DNA of 64,000 nucleotides from Sungkyunkwania multivorans (GCF_042675645.1 NZ_JBHTJH010000003.1:1-64000); one strand, 5' to 3'. Numbered from the stretch's first letter, positions 10,117 through 18,785 are shown. The notes: generated by a model from the letters alone, not told the origin. Made by a program: numbers and translations.

Positions 10117-10824
10117 TTAGTTGGCTCTTATCATCTCTGCGTCGAATTGATCGGCGAAATGTTTCAGCAGTTTTTCCTTTACCTCGTTTACTGAGATATG
10201 TTTCATGCTCAACTCAACATTCAAGGATGTCACCGCCTTGCCTTTGATGCCACAAGGAACAATATTGTCGAAATATCCTAAGTCGGCATTTACATTTAGG
10301 GCAAATCCATGCATCGTGACCCATCGAGATGCTTTGACCCCCATGGCACATATCTTTCGGGCGAAGGGCGTCCCTACATCCAACCAAACGCCGGTCTCCC
10401 CTTTGCTTCTTGTACAACTAAGACCATACTCTGACAAGGTTAAAATGACAACCTCCTCCAATAACCGCAGGTACTTATGTATATCGGTAAAAAAATTTTC
10501 AAGATCCAAAATGGGATAGCCCACTATTTGACCGGGGCCATGATAGGTAATATCACCTCCCCTATTTATTTTATAAAAGGTCGCTCCTTTTTCAATTAAT
10601 TGCTGCTCATTAAGAAGTAAATTTCTGATGTCCCCACTTTTACCAAGTGTATATACATGTGGGTGCTCTACAAACAATAAATGATTCTTGGTGACATCAT
10701 TTCTTTCGTTGCGTCGATTTGAGACCTTGGTATCTACGATATTTTTGAACAAACGCTCTTGATGATCCCAAGTCTCCTTATAGTCTTTAGTGCCTAAGTC
10801 TAGGAGTTCAATCTTCTTATTCAT
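10117..10824 (-). CDS. lipB: Octanoyl-[acyl-carrier-protein]:protein octanoyltransferase
   Basis: Transfers octanoyl groups from acyl carrier protein to lipoyl domains, the first step of endogenous lipoylation. It would serve the H protein encoded by gcvH at 41 kb and the 2-oxoacid dehydrogenases. The LipB signature RGGDITYHGPGQ is at residues 88-99, the conserved Lys is K157 in ARKICAMGV, the HGFALNVN block is at 172-179 and the catalytic Cys is C191 in VPCGIKGKAVTSL. Length (235) is normal. It is convergent with the preceding lipoprotein gene and transcribed alone. A TATATTTG element lies only 6-13 bp upstream of the ATG, so the mRNA would have almost no leader. Confidence 0.95.
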   Translation of the reverse strand: MNKKIELLDLGTKDYKETWDHQERLFKNIVDTKVSNRRNERNDVTKNHLLFVEHPHVYTLGKSGDIRNLLLNEQQLIEKGATFYKINRGGDITYHGPGQIVGYPILDLENFFTDIHKYLRLLEEVVILTLSEYGLSCTRSKGETGVWLDVGTPFARKICAMGVKASRWVTMHGFALNVNADLGYFDNIVPCGIKGKAVTSLNVELSMKHISVNEVKEKLLKHFADQFDAEMIRAN

Positions 10825-10829
10825 TGGGA

Positions 10830-10837
10830 CAAATATA
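10830..10837 (-). promoter_or_regulatory. -7 promoter element of lipB
   Basis: TATATTTG on the minus strand is an exact TAnnTTTG match, ending 6 bp before the lipB ATG. Transcription would begin at or within a few bases of the start codon, implying a leaderless or nearly leaderless message. No clear TTG is found about 20 bp further upstream. Confidence 0.45.
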
Positions 10838-11038
10838 AGAACATGACGGTTAACACACTAAAATCGGCGATTCACAACAAAAATTATTCGTGGCGCCCTA
10901 TTATTTATATATTGAGACCTGTTTATACTGAAGATTACGCATTTCATCTATTAATCGAAAAAAAATGCAATTAACCGATAAAAATTGTGAGCGATGAAGA
11001 TAATAACCAATTTTGACCAAAATAAATGCCCCAAACAT

Positions 11039-11479
11039 ATGGACAATTTATACACTTTACTCGACAAAACATTTAATAGCAAATTCTTAAAGCTAATTTT
11101 CTTAATTAGTGGTTGCACGCTATTTTTCCACAATACATCTTATGCACAGATAAATGCAGAAGAAACCACCCAAGCGGCTGATGGTGATAATGATATCATC
11201 GCGAATCAAGCGGGTGGAGACAATGACATTATCGCAACATCTTTTGCAGCGTTCAAGCAACAACAAACGCTTGCAGTTGACAACAAAGACAACAGAGATG
11301 TCCAGCGAATAGAAGTGTACAGCTTGTATGGCGAACTGGTAACGACTTACACGCCAACAATGGGAGAAGCAACTTCAGGCTTGTTTACCCTCTCACTCGG
11401 AGCATTCAGCGAGTCGACAGTAGTAGTGAAGATATTCACTGAAGAGAGTGTGATCGTCACTAAGATGACAGTAGAATAG
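11039..11479 (+). CDS. Small exported protein with duplicated GDNDIIA motif and sorting-domain-like C-terminus
   Basis: Unrecognised exported protein of 146 residues. From the ATG chosen here a 15-residue n-region leads into a hydrophobic segment (KLIFLISGCTLFF) and a likely cleavage after SYA; the upstream ATG at 10994 adds 15 residues and makes an implausibly long n-region. The mature protein opens with a direct repeat, GDNDIIANQAG then GDNDIIATS, acidic and possibly metal-binding. The remainder (VQRIEVYSLYGELVTTY...STVVVKIFTEESVIVTKMTVE) resembles in size and pattern the type A C-terminal sorting domain of T9SS cargo, here without any cargo domain. A strong terminator follows at 11510. It is a single-gene unit with its own upstream region. 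Confidence 0.5.
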   Translation: MDNLYTLLDKTFNSKFLKLIFLISGCTLFFHNTSYAQINAEETTQAADGDNDIIANQAGGDNDIIATSFAAFKQQQTLAVDNKDNRDVQRIEVYSLYGELVTTYTPTMGEATSGLFTLSLGAFSESTVVVKIFTEESVIVTKMTVE

Positions 11480-11507
11480 AACGATAACGTCCATTCAACA
11501 TAAAGAT

Positions 11508-11536
11508 AAACCCCCGCAAAACGCGGGGGTTTTTTA
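11508..11536 (+). terminator. Terminator after the small exported protein gene
   Basis: The arms ACCCCCGC and GCGGGGGT enclose five bases and are followed by a run of six T. Confidence 0.9.
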
Positions 11537-11802
11537 TTAGATATCACAGGATGTATTGTATTCCTTTATGTATGGTTCTTTGCATACCTATTGGCAGTAG
11601 TTTTCAAAATTCAATCACCTGTTTGTGCGTTTGCTCAACCCCCAATAGCCCTTTTTTGAATACTTATCAAACTCATTAGCGATTTCATAAGTAGATTCCT
11701 AATGGCGATTTTGAATGGTAAATATCTAGTATGACCGCAAAAAAGATAATGTATACATCAATCCTTGGTAATCATCTAGGTGAACGAGGTTCAATTGGGT
11801 AT

Positions 11803-11827
11803 AAAAAAAAGCGCCCACGGCGCTTTT
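11803..11827 (-). terminator. Terminator of the Spy-like protein gene
   Basis: The arms AAAAGCGCC and GGCGCTTTT with a three-base loop lie immediately beyond the stop codon. Transcribed leftward, the hairpin is followed by eight T. Confidence 0.9.
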
Positions 11828-11830
11828 GAA

Positions 11831-12313
11831 TCATTTTTTGGCTCGATAAGATCTACGCTTTTTTTGTATGCGCGCCTTACGACGATTCCATTTTTCCTTC
11901 CAAAGCTCATACTGACCTTCCTTTAAAATATCTCTCATCGCTCCTTGATAAGCGATATCGCTATTCAAATTCTGCATTAGTCTCTCATAGACCTCTGCAT
12001 CATTCAATTGTTTTTCCGCATCTCTTCGGTCTTTTGCATCTTCTGCCCTCTTTCTTTTTTGGATGATCCTTTCTTCATTCAATTTAAAAACTTTCTTCTC
12101 CTGTTCATCACTAAGCTCCAGATCTAGCACCATCCGCTTGGTCTTAAGGTTTGCCGCCTGTTCTGGAGTGAGATTGTCCAAAAATTTTTTATGATGGTGT
12201 GGTTGACGCACATCTTCATGTACTGCCATCCTTTCTGGTCCGTTGCGCCCAACTTGTTGTGCGAAAAGGCTTGAGCCTGCAACGAGCAGCCCAACTAAAA
12301 TTACTTTTTTCAT
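11831..12313 (-). CDS. Spy/CpxP-like periplasmic protein
   Basis: Small periplasmic helical protein (160 residues). A signal peptide (residues 1-19, ending LFAQ) is followed by a His/Pro-rich stretch and then two LTxEQ-type helices, DNLTPEQAANLKTKRMVLDL and LELSDEQEKKVFKLNEER. The remainder is a very basic helical region rich in Arg/Lys ending RRSYRAKK. The double LTPEQ/LSDEQ pattern is that of the LTxxQ family (Spy, CpxP), which bind misfolded proteins or metals in the periplasm. It stands alone, with a terminator at 11803-11827. Chaperone function is by family analogy only; many flavobacterial members are uncharacterised. Confidence 0.65.
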   Translation of the reverse strand: MKKVILVGLLVAGSSLFAQQVGRNGPERMAVHEDVRQPHHHKKFLDNLTPEQAANLKTKRMVLDLELSDEQEKKVFKLNEERIIQKRKRAEDAKDRRDAEKQLNDAEVYERLMQNLNSDIAYQGAMRDILKEGQYELWKEKWNRRKARIQKKRRSYRAKK

Positions 12314-12508
12314 TTCTATTAAGTTTTAACGTTTATTTTTAGACCTCACTGCTCCATGATAGTTTAATCGAAGAAGCCACTACAAATGTTAAATAAGTGT
12401 GAACTCCTGTAACAAATCTCTTCGGTCCTCGTACTTATTTATATAGCAAAGGAATAATTGTACTTACTTTTATATAGAATTTGAACAATTATTTGATTTA
12501 GTCCACGA

Positions 12509-12541
12509 AGCGTTACTTGTAGAAGTAGCGCTTTTTTTTTC
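12509..12541 (+). terminator. Orphan intrinsic terminator
   Basis: A ten-pair stem (AGCGTTACTT with AAGTAGCGCT, one G-T pair, four-base loop) is followed by nine T. No rightward coding sequence precedes it: the nearest upstream gene (ending at 11831, starting at 12313) is on the minus strand and runs the other way. It therefore probably ends a small RNA starting somewhere in 12314-12500. Confidence 0.7.
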
Positions 12542-12843
12542 CATATCTCACCTCAAATAGTTGGTTGTAAGGGTAAAAACACCCATGCGAAACCAACATT
12601 TCCCTCTACTTCAACGACAACTTTCATCATAAGTTTGTCCCAGAATAGATCAATGACCAACCAATACAATACAGAGAATGGCTAGCAATGCACACATCGT
12701 AGCGTCTTTCGAAGTCGCCGCCGGGTATAAAACAACCGCCACATTCAATGGAATAAGAGTAAAGGCACAAGGATATTTGGCATGCCACGGAAAAGATCGT
12801 ACGCCCAGTGTGTATTTTTTGCAACGCAACACTGCAAAACCAA

Positions 12844-12874
12844 CCCCGCTTTACGAGACGGACACAAAGCGGGG
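12844..12874. repeat. Perfect nine-base inverted repeat
   Basis: CCCCGCTTT and AAAGCGGGG flank a 13-base spacer. There is no T-run on either side, so this is not a simple terminator. It lies in the gene-poor segment. Confidence 0.6.
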
Positions 12875-13048
12875 GCCATCTTTGTTCGGACCACCGTATC
12901 TACATTCCGCTATCCCTTTACAACAAATCAAGAAATGTTTACTTCTAAAAATGACTAAAAGCCCGAGTGAATTCATCTAAGAGCCACCAAAGCATCGCAT
13001 AATTTTTTTCATAAATAGTTTGAGTTAGTTAGTTTAGTTAGTTGATGA

Positions 13049-13075
13049 ACCGCCTCCATTCCAGAGGTGGTTTTT
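13049..13075 (+). terminator. Orphan intrinsic terminator
   Basis: The arms ACCGCCTC and GAGGTGGT (one G-T pair, seven-base loop) are followed by five T. It is preceded by a tract of repeated AGTTAGTT units. There is no upstream rightward gene, so a small transcript is likely. Confidence 0.65.
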
Positions 13076-13265
13076 CAATGATAGAATTGATATGATCACG
13101 AAAGACCGACGCAGTAGTTTGATATCCCCGCGCCTAATGGCATTTCAATCGGATAAGAACAGAATTTAGGAAGGAGAAACCATTGGCCCGAAAAGCACGC
13201 TGCCATTACTATCGGAAGAAAAGTTCCTAGATGCGATGTGGACGGCACTTCTTGTGACGTTATTC

Positions 13266-14765
13266 TCATTTGAGATCTACAAGTTCCAATGTCGTGGTAT
13301 AGATATCGGCGCCAAGCATCTTTGCCTTTAGCCATGCGTAGAAACTCATCACAAAAATATCTTCGTACTCCCTGGTCTTCCAGTCAAAGGCCTCTTCGAC
13401 CTCTTTGATAAATTCATTGCTACGTACGATTTCGGGCTGATGATATACTTTTTTGACAAATCCCAAAAATATGAGTACACGCTCCTGCCCTATTTGTTTT
13501 AGGTACTTCGCGTATTTTCTTTGAAAGCTAACCAATCGAGCATCCACATAGTCTATATTTTCAAGCTCTATATGCAAAAGGATCTCCACCAAGTTCTTTT
13601 GAATTACCCATTCCACCCCAGCTTTTTCCTCTAGCCAAGTATCGGTATGGTATATTTTTGATAGTATTTGCAAAGCCTCCTTGAATGCTCTTTGCTGAAA
13701 GTAGATGACCATTGCTGCCAACTTGATATCGAGCTGTGTCTCAATATCGTCTACCTTCTTAAAAATAAATGGTAGAAGTGTCTCCATGGCCTTTTTTGGT
13801 TTCCCTGAATAGTTCAATGATAGCGCGAACAAACATCTATATTTCAATTCAAAAGCTTTGAAATAGCGCCTACGCTGCTGTTGCATTACCTCATTCATAC
13901 TATCTAGGTAGATCAAGGCCTGATCAAATCTCTTGTTCCTGAAGAAACTATTGGCTACGAAGTACAATATTTGAATATGATAATATACCTGAGCGTCGGC
14001 CTGGATATCCTCTCTCTTTATCTGTTGATACTTTTCGAGTAAAAACCGGTCCAAGGCATAATAATCTTTGGTTACAAAAGCTGCGGTATTGGCCAATTGC
14101 GCCAATTGATATAAGGATTTATAGGTAAGGGCGTCATCTAACGAAATATTGTACTCCTCAAACCTTGTCGCCATCTCTTGTTGCAGGTGAACTACTTTAC
14201 CTTTGTATATCACTTGTGAAAATAGCTTTCTAAGCGAGGCATATACGAGGTTCAACTGTTCCTCCTGCCCAAGTTTTATGCGATTCCTATTGAACCTTGT
14301 GACGAGTTGCTCTAAGGGCTCTGAATCATCGAGGAAGGCATATTGTATCTTGGTCTGATAGATTTCATGAAGTAAGCCAAACGCTTGTATTGCCGCGGCT
14401 TTTCGCTCGGTTTTCGCCAACGACCTCAAGGCCGTTCTATATTGTTTTTGCTTGAAGAAATATTGTGAAGCTATCAATTCTTTTCGAAGCTGCCACTCCT
14501 CGGAGTTTTCTTCGGCCAAGGCCTTGTTAGCAACAAAGTCCAATAAGGAACTATAAAGTCTTTTTCGCAAGGCATGATAGGATGCTCTCGACTGATTTGG
14601 GTAGAGCTTTTCCAAAATCACATCCTTGGATTCTTGCCGTGCCAATAATTTGAACAATTCGATGTTTTTCGTATCTCTCCGCTTGTTCCTTTGCTGAAGA
14701 TATCTAACAAATGTCTGCTTATCTTCTTTAGAAAATCCGTCAACAATCGTATTGAGATCAATCAT
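13266..14765 (-). CDS. Conserved hypothetical cytoplasmic helical-repeat protein
   Basis: A 499-residue soluble protein with no signal peptide or membrane segment. The composition is rich in Leu, Gln, Lys and aromatic residues, with regular amphipathic helices throughout. Examples are LARQESKDVILEKLYP, YFFKQKQYRTALRSLAKTE and FFRNKRFDQALIYLDSM; the last two have the spacing of TPR units. I therefore read it as a TPR-like alpha-solenoid that binds a protein partner. Proteins of this size and look occur widely in Flavobacteriaceae as hypotheticals. It stands alone on the minus strand and diverges from the yiaA-like gene. Start: the ATG at 14765 is preceded by an AT-rich stretch and is the first in the frame. 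Confidence 0.6.
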   Translation of the reverse strand: MIDLNTIVDGFSKEDKQTFVRYLQQRNKRRDTKNIELFKLLARQESKDVILEKLYPNQSRASYHALRKRLYSSLLDFVANKALAEENSEEWQLRKELIASQYFFKQKQYRTALRSLAKTERKAAAIQAFGLLHEIYQTKIQYAFLDDSEPLEQLVTRFNRNRIKLGQEEQLNLVYASLRKLFSQVIYKGKVVHLQQEMATRFEEYNISLDDALTYKSLYQLAQLANTAAFVTKDYYALDRFLLEKYQQIKREDIQADAQVYYHIQILYFVANSFFRNKRFDQALIYLDSMNEVMQQQRRRYFKAFELKYRCLFALSLNYSGKPKKAMETLLPFIFKKVDDIETQLDIKLAAMVIYFQQRAFKEALQILSKIYHTDTWLEEKAGVEWVIQKNLVEILLHIELENIDYVDARLVSFQRKYAKYLKQIGQERVLIFLGFVKKVYHQPEIVRSNEFIKEVEEAFDWKTREYEDIFVMSFYAWLKAKMLGADIYTTTLELVDLK

Positions 14766-14905
14766 TTAATCGTCATTTATATTTTTTAATATAGTCTATT
14801 TTATTGGTTATTTTAATATTTATATCATTTTGTATCGTCTGTTTTATACTAAAAATGATTTCGGTAAGATCTTCTGTGACTGCATCTTTGCCTTGTAATT
14901 CTTAA

Positions 14906-15415
14906 ATGACTATTACAATGAATCAACAGACATCAATGAGACCTAAAAGTCTCATGGAAAAGGATCTTTTAGAAGGATCTCCTTCCAAAAAAGAAGAAAA
15001 AAAGAAAGAAACAGTAATGCCACGTCCAACTCCCGCCTTTATTGGAGCATCTTGGCTGGCATTACTCACCGGAATGGTCGCTTATTGTATTGGTCTCTGG
15101 AATGCCGATATGGAACTGAACGAAAAAGGGTACTACTTCACCATTCTGCTATTTGGCCTATTCTCAGTGATCTCCGTACAAAAATCAGTACGTGACAAGC
15201 AAGAGGGACTTAAGGTGACCGATATGTATTATGGCATTAGCTGGTTCACCACCATTGCAGCCATGCTATTATTGGTCATCGGATTATGGAACGCCAGCTT
15301 ATGGCCAAGTGAAAAAGGATTTTATGCGATGTCCTTTATACTAAGCATCTTTGCGGCGGTTGCCGTACAGAAAAACACTAGGGATCTTCAATTGTTTGAG
15401 AAGGAAGATGTCTAA
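14906..15415 (+). CDS. YiaA/YiaB family inner-membrane protein
   Basis: Small inner-membrane protein of 169 residues. A charged N-terminal tail (KKEEKKKETV) precedes two copies of the YiaAB two-helix module. The first is about residues 45-95 (FIGASWLALLTGMVAYCIGL, then GYYFTILLFGLFSVISVQKSVRD). The second is about 105-160 (YYGISWFTTIAAMLLLVIGL, then GFYAMSFILSIFAAVAVQKNTRD). The internal repeat, with the shared WNA...EKG(Y/F)Y and VQK..RD elements, identifies the family clearly. Function is unknown even in E. coli. An alternative start is the ATG at 14918. It precedes the DUF2157 gene by about 100 bp. Confidence 0.85.
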   Translation: MTITMNQQTSMRPKSLMEKDLLEGSPSKKEEKKKETVMPRPTPAFIGASWLALLTGMVAYCIGLWNADMELNEKGYYFTILLFGLFSVISVQKSVRDKQEGLKVTDMYYGISWFTTIAAMLLLVIGLWNASLWPSEKGFYAMSFILSIFAAVAVQKNTRDLQLFEKEDV

Positions 15416-15518
15416 AAAAGATGTTGGTTGGTTCTTCCCGTGATTCATCTAATTTGATGGGTTGCGGGATTTCCAGCCAAGATATGATTTCATATCTTTA
15501 ATTGAAACAACGACCATT

Positions 15519-16790
15519 ATGAACTCTAAACTTCAAAGGGACCTCGATGAATTATTGGATAAGAATATAATTACCGCCGAGGTTTCTCACAATATACGAT
15601 CATACTACGCGACGAAAGCAGCCGATAGACCAAATCGCCTATTTACTATTTTTGGCGTTTTTGGTGCTTTGCTCGTTGGTCTGGGTATCATTTTGATCTT
15701 AGCCCACAATTGGGATGACTTTTCTAAAACCACCAAGACCATTTGGGCGTTTGCCCCACTATTGATAGGACAGGGGTTGACTGGATTTTCTCTTTTCAAA
15801 GATAAAAGCGCAACTTGGAAGGAAGCCTCGGGTACATTTTTGTTCTTTGCAGTTGGTGCCAGCCTATCCTTGGTAAGTCAGATCTACAATATCCCTGGGG
15901 AGATGAGTTCTTTTTTGCTCACTTGGATACTGCTTTGTGCCCCTCTGATCTATTTGCTCAAATCACACGCGCTGGCGCTACTACATCTTGTTTTTATCAC
16001 GGCATATGCCTGCACCCTAGGGTATTTTGATGGAGATAAGACCCCTTGGCTCTATATTCCGTTGTTCGGGATGTTACTACCCTATTATCTCCAACTGATC
16101 AAAAACAATGAAGATGGTAATATCACGTCGATATTTCACTGGCTACTTCCAATTAGCATCACCATTTCTTTGGGTGCCTTTGTCGTTGGGCATGATACCA
16201 TTGGATTTCTAATGTACGTGGCATTATATGGTCTATGCTACAATCTCGGTCAGCTCCCCTTATTTACAGATAAGAAACTAAGGACCAATGGCTATCTAAT
16301 TGTTGGGTCGCTAGGTATGATATTCTTATTGGTCATGGTAAGTTTTAGATGGTTTTGGGAAGATATACCCGAGTCTTTCAACTATTCACCTCAAGACAGC
16401 CTGATCACCGCTATGCTTTTGCTATCAGGCGTTGGAGTGTTGATATTCCTATTCAACAAAAAAGTCTTGAAAGGATTCAACTTATTCCAGTACGCCTTTT
16501 TGATCTTCGCTGCCATCTTCTTTACCAAAGCGCTCGGCGATATACTTCCGATGGTCTTGACCAACCTGCTCGTATTTGCCTTAGGAATTTATGCCATACG
16601 GATCGGTTCAAAAAAGCATCATTTTGGGATACTAAATTATGGGCTCATTATCATCACGGTACTCATCGCTTGTAGATTCTTTGATACAAACATCGATTTT
16701 GTCATACGCGGTGTCTTATTCTTGTTGCTCGGTGTGGGATTCTTTTTAGCAAATTATCTAATGCTGAAACAGCAATCTAAAAATTCTTAA
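15519..16790 (+). CDS. DUF2157 domain-containing polytopic membrane protein
   Basis: Inner-membrane protein of about 423 residues. A soluble N-terminus (MNSKLQRDLDELLDKNIITAE) is followed by about ten hydrophobic helices. The conserved DUF2157 start is visible: a helix with I(I/L)TAEV, then the first membrane pair IFGVFGALLVGLGIILILAHNWDD, in which the AHNW(D) element is a family hallmark. The frame is open upstream to a TTG at 15462, but the ATG at 15519 gives the normal family N-terminus. It is followed after 10 bp by a GDYXXLXY-motif protein, the usual partner of DUF2157, so the two are co-transcribed and probably work together. Biochemical role unknown. Confidence 0.85.
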   Translation: MNSKLQRDLDELLDKNIITAEVSHNIRSYYATKAADRPNRLFTIFGVFGALLVGLGIILILAHNWDDFSKTTKTIWAFAPLLIGQGLTGFSLFKDKSATWKEASGTFLFFAVGASLSLVSQIYNIPGEMSSFLLTWILLCAPLIYLLKSHALALLHLVFITAYACTLGYFDGDKTPWLYIPLFGMLLPYYLQLIKNNEDGNITSIFHWLLPISITISLGAFVVGHDTIGFLMYVALYGLCYNLGQLPLFTDKKLRTNGYLIVGSLGMIFLLVMVSFRWFWEDIPESFNYSPQDSLITAMLLLSGVGVLIFLFNKKVLKGFNLFQYAFLIFAAIFFTKALGDILPMVLTNLLVFALGIYAIRIGSKKHHFGILNYGLIIITVLIACRFFDTNIDFVIRGVLFLLLGVGFFLANYLMLKQQSKNS

Positions 16791-16800
16791 ATTCTTTGAT

Positions 16801-17352
16801 ATGAAAAAAGCGTTCGCCATAACAACATTCACCCTCCTACTTATTGCTCAGTGGCTAGTGCCGGGCAATATGATCTACTTACAAGAGCGTGCGATCATAG
16901 CGGGTACTCCCTATAAATTTAGAACACAGCCTATTGACCCTTCCGACCCATTTAGAGGAAAGTACATCACTTTGAATTACGAACTTCGTTCTTTTGAAAC
17001 AAAGGACACCGTAAATCGGAATAAGGATATCTACGTGTATCTAGAAAAGGATAGTCTTGGGTTTGCAAAAGTGAGTGCCATCAGTGAAAAACCCTTGGAT
17101 TTGGACAATGATTTTGTTATGGCCAAAGCCACGGGATATTATTCTGGAAAGCAAAATTTTAGGCTTCCCTTTGATCGTTTCTACATGGAAGAAAGCAAAG
17201 CCTATGATGCCGAATTAGCCGTACGCAGAACACAGTTCGACTCGCTACCCAACAATTGCTACGCGCTGGTCTATGTTGAAGGAGCTACTGCAGTACTCAC
17301 CGATGTGCTTATCGATGACATTTCCATAAAAGAATTTGTAGAAAAAGAGTGA
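16801..17352 (+). CDS. GDYXXLXY-domain membrane-anchored protein
   Basis: A 183-residue protein anchored by one N-terminal membrane helix (FAITTFTLLLIAQWLVPGNMI) with the remainder outside the membrane. The family motif appears as RGKYITLNYEL (GKYxxLxY instead of GDYxxLxY), preceded by the typical IDPSDPFRG. The C-terminal domain contains the conserved LPFDRFYMEE and an AELAVRR strand. These proteins are nearly always encoded next to DUF2157 proteins, as here (10 bp apart), and presumably form a complex. Function unknown. Confidence 0.85.
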   Translation: MKKAFAITTFTLLLIAQWLVPGNMIYLQERAIIAGTPYKFRTQPIDPSDPFRGKYITLNYELRSFETKDTVNRNKDIYVYLEKDSLGFAKVSAISEKPLDLDNDFVMAKATGYYSGKQNFRLPFDRFYMEESKAYDAELAVRRTQFDSLPNNCYALVYVEGATAVLTDVLIDDISIKEFVEKE

Positions 17353-17465
17353 GGAACTGAAAAAGACGAGTTAACTAACCGAAATCACCATTTAACTCAT
17401 TATTGGTTGAAAAACTTAGGATTCAAAGGTAGCTTTAGGTTCACTAAATTCTAAAGCAAACAGTT

Positions 17466-18785
17466 ATGAAAACAAAAGTTATCACTGCCACCAGCATCAT
17501 CCTGCTGGCTCTAGCAGTTACCGTCGTCTTCTTGAATCGAAGCACAGAGCTCAAAGCTCCAGTTGCGCATAGCATGGAACCCGAGAAAGGTTGTGTCTTT
17601 ATGACCACCTTTGGTGAACAGTCTTCTGAAGGATATGCCATCTTTAAGTCTGATGCAGCTATTATTACGGCCATTGACAAAGGTCTAGACTGGTTATCCC
17701 AATCGCAGCAACCCAATGGTGGATGGGGAGCCGGCCTGCATTCTATGCAGCATCAAATGGACCCCCACAGTGTAAAGACCGATCCTGCTACAACTGCCAT
17801 GGTAGCCATGGCCATTCTAAGAAGTGGAAGCACTTTGAAAGACGGTCAATATTCATCTTCATTAAATAAAGCATTGAACTACTTACTCTTAGCCGTAGAA
17901 AGTACTTCAAAGGACGACCCCTACATCACCACGAATAGAGGAACACAGATACAATCGAAACTCGGCGAGCATATAGATGCGGTCCTAACAATGCAATTCT
18001 TTTCGAACTTGTTGAACCACGAGCTCAATGATGATAAAAAACGTCGTATCGAAAGGGCCCTGGACATCTGTGTCTCTAAAGTCCAAATGGCTACAGATGA
18101 CCAAGGGAAGGTTAAAAACGCTGGATGGGCAGGGGTGCTACAATCGGGATTTGCTACCAACGCCCTAGAGTCAGCAGAGGCAGTAGGTGCCAATGTAGAC
18201 AAAAAGATCCTCGAGAAACAGCGAGCCTATCAAAAAGGTAATGTGGACGAACAAACAGGCGATGTAAAAACTTCGGATGGTGCTGGTATTATGTTATATT
18301 CCGTTAGTAGTTCTGTACGGGCAACAGCCAAAGAAGCCAGGGAGGCCGAAGAGCAACTGAACAAAGCCAAAGAGGAAGGAATCATAGCCGTGGAAGAAAT
18401 TGTGACACCACAAGCGCTTGAGCGGATCGGTTTTGATGCTGATAAGGCGAAGAAGTACAGCGCTTCTTACGGCGTATATAATGCGGCTAAAGAACAGGCG
18501 CAGCGCGATGATGTAATGACAGGTTTTGGAAATAACGGAGGAGAAGAATTCTTGAGCTACCTACAAACGGGTGAATCACTTTTGGTAAACAAGGACAATG
18601 ATTGGAAGACCTGGTATGATAAGATATCGGGAAGAATTGTAAAGATCCAAAACAAGGATGGTAGTTGGAATGGCCATCATTGCATTACAAGTCCCGTGTT
18701 CTGCACGGCCACGAGCTTGATGATCCTTACAGTAGAGAACGACATCGATTGGCTGACAAAATTGGGAGAAAACACCAAAATCTAA
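17466..18785 (+). CDS. Membrane-anchored alpha/alpha-toroid protein, prenyltransferase/squalene-cyclase-like fold
   Basis: A 439-residue protein with an N-terminal membrane anchor or uncleaved signal (residues 7-24). The remainder resembles the terpenoid-cyclase/protein-prenyltransferase toroid. A QW-type repeat, WLSQSQQPNGGWG, occurs near residue 82, a second copy, KIQNKDGSWNGHHCITSPVFCTATSLMIL, near 395-425, and amphipathic helices lie between (DPATTAMVAMAIL). The catalytic DxDD/VxDDTA acid motif of true cyclases is absent, so a structural or binding role is more likely than cyclisation. Residues about 280-330 form a charged Ala/Glu/Lys-rich insertion, probably coiled coil. It has its own unit, ending in a strong terminator. 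Family assignment is by motif only. Confidence 0.5.
   Translation: MKTKVITATSIILLALAVTVVFLNRSTELKAPVAHSMEPEKGCVFMTTFGEQSSEGYAIFKSDAAIITAIDKGLDWLSQSQQPNGGWGAGLHSMQHQMDPHSVKTDPATTAMVAMAILRSGSTLKDGQYSSSLNKALNYLLLAVESTSKDDPYITTNRGTQIQSKLGEHIDAVLTMQFFSNLLNHELNDDKKRRIERALDICVSKVQMATDDQGKVKNAGWAGVLQSGFATNALESAEAVGANVDKKILEKQRAYQKGNVDEQTGDVKTSDGAGIMLYSVSSSVRATAKEAREAEEQLNKAKEEGIIAVEEIVTPQALERIGFDADKAKKYSASYGVYNAAKEQAQRDDVMTGFGNNGGEEFLSYLQTGESLLVNKDNDWKTWYDKISGRIVKIQNKDGSWNGHHCITSPVFCTATSLMILTVENDIDWLTKLGENTKI

Larger units (their letters stand above)
12314..13265. other. Gene-poor region of about 950 bp with orphan terminators
   Basis: No convincing protein gene is visible. Short open frames exist on both strands (for example 12678-12980 on + and 12650-12832 on -), but they overlap one another, have no recognisable domain and no clear start signals. 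The stretch holds an orphan terminator at 12509-12541, a perfect nine-base stem (CCCCGCTTT/AAAGCGGGG, 12844-12874), a T/A-rich AGTTAGTTAGTTTAGTTAGTT tract at about 13023-13043 and a second orphan terminator at 13049-13075. Both terminators point rightward although no rightward gene precedes them, so short noncoding transcripts or a decayed mobile or cassette-like insertion are possible. Confidence 0.5.

Noticed and set aside
12678..12980. 100-residue open frame on + in the gene-poor region
   Set aside because: It overlaps two minus-strand frames of similar quality, has no domain, and contains the stem-loop at 12844-12874; kept only as part of the intergenic description.
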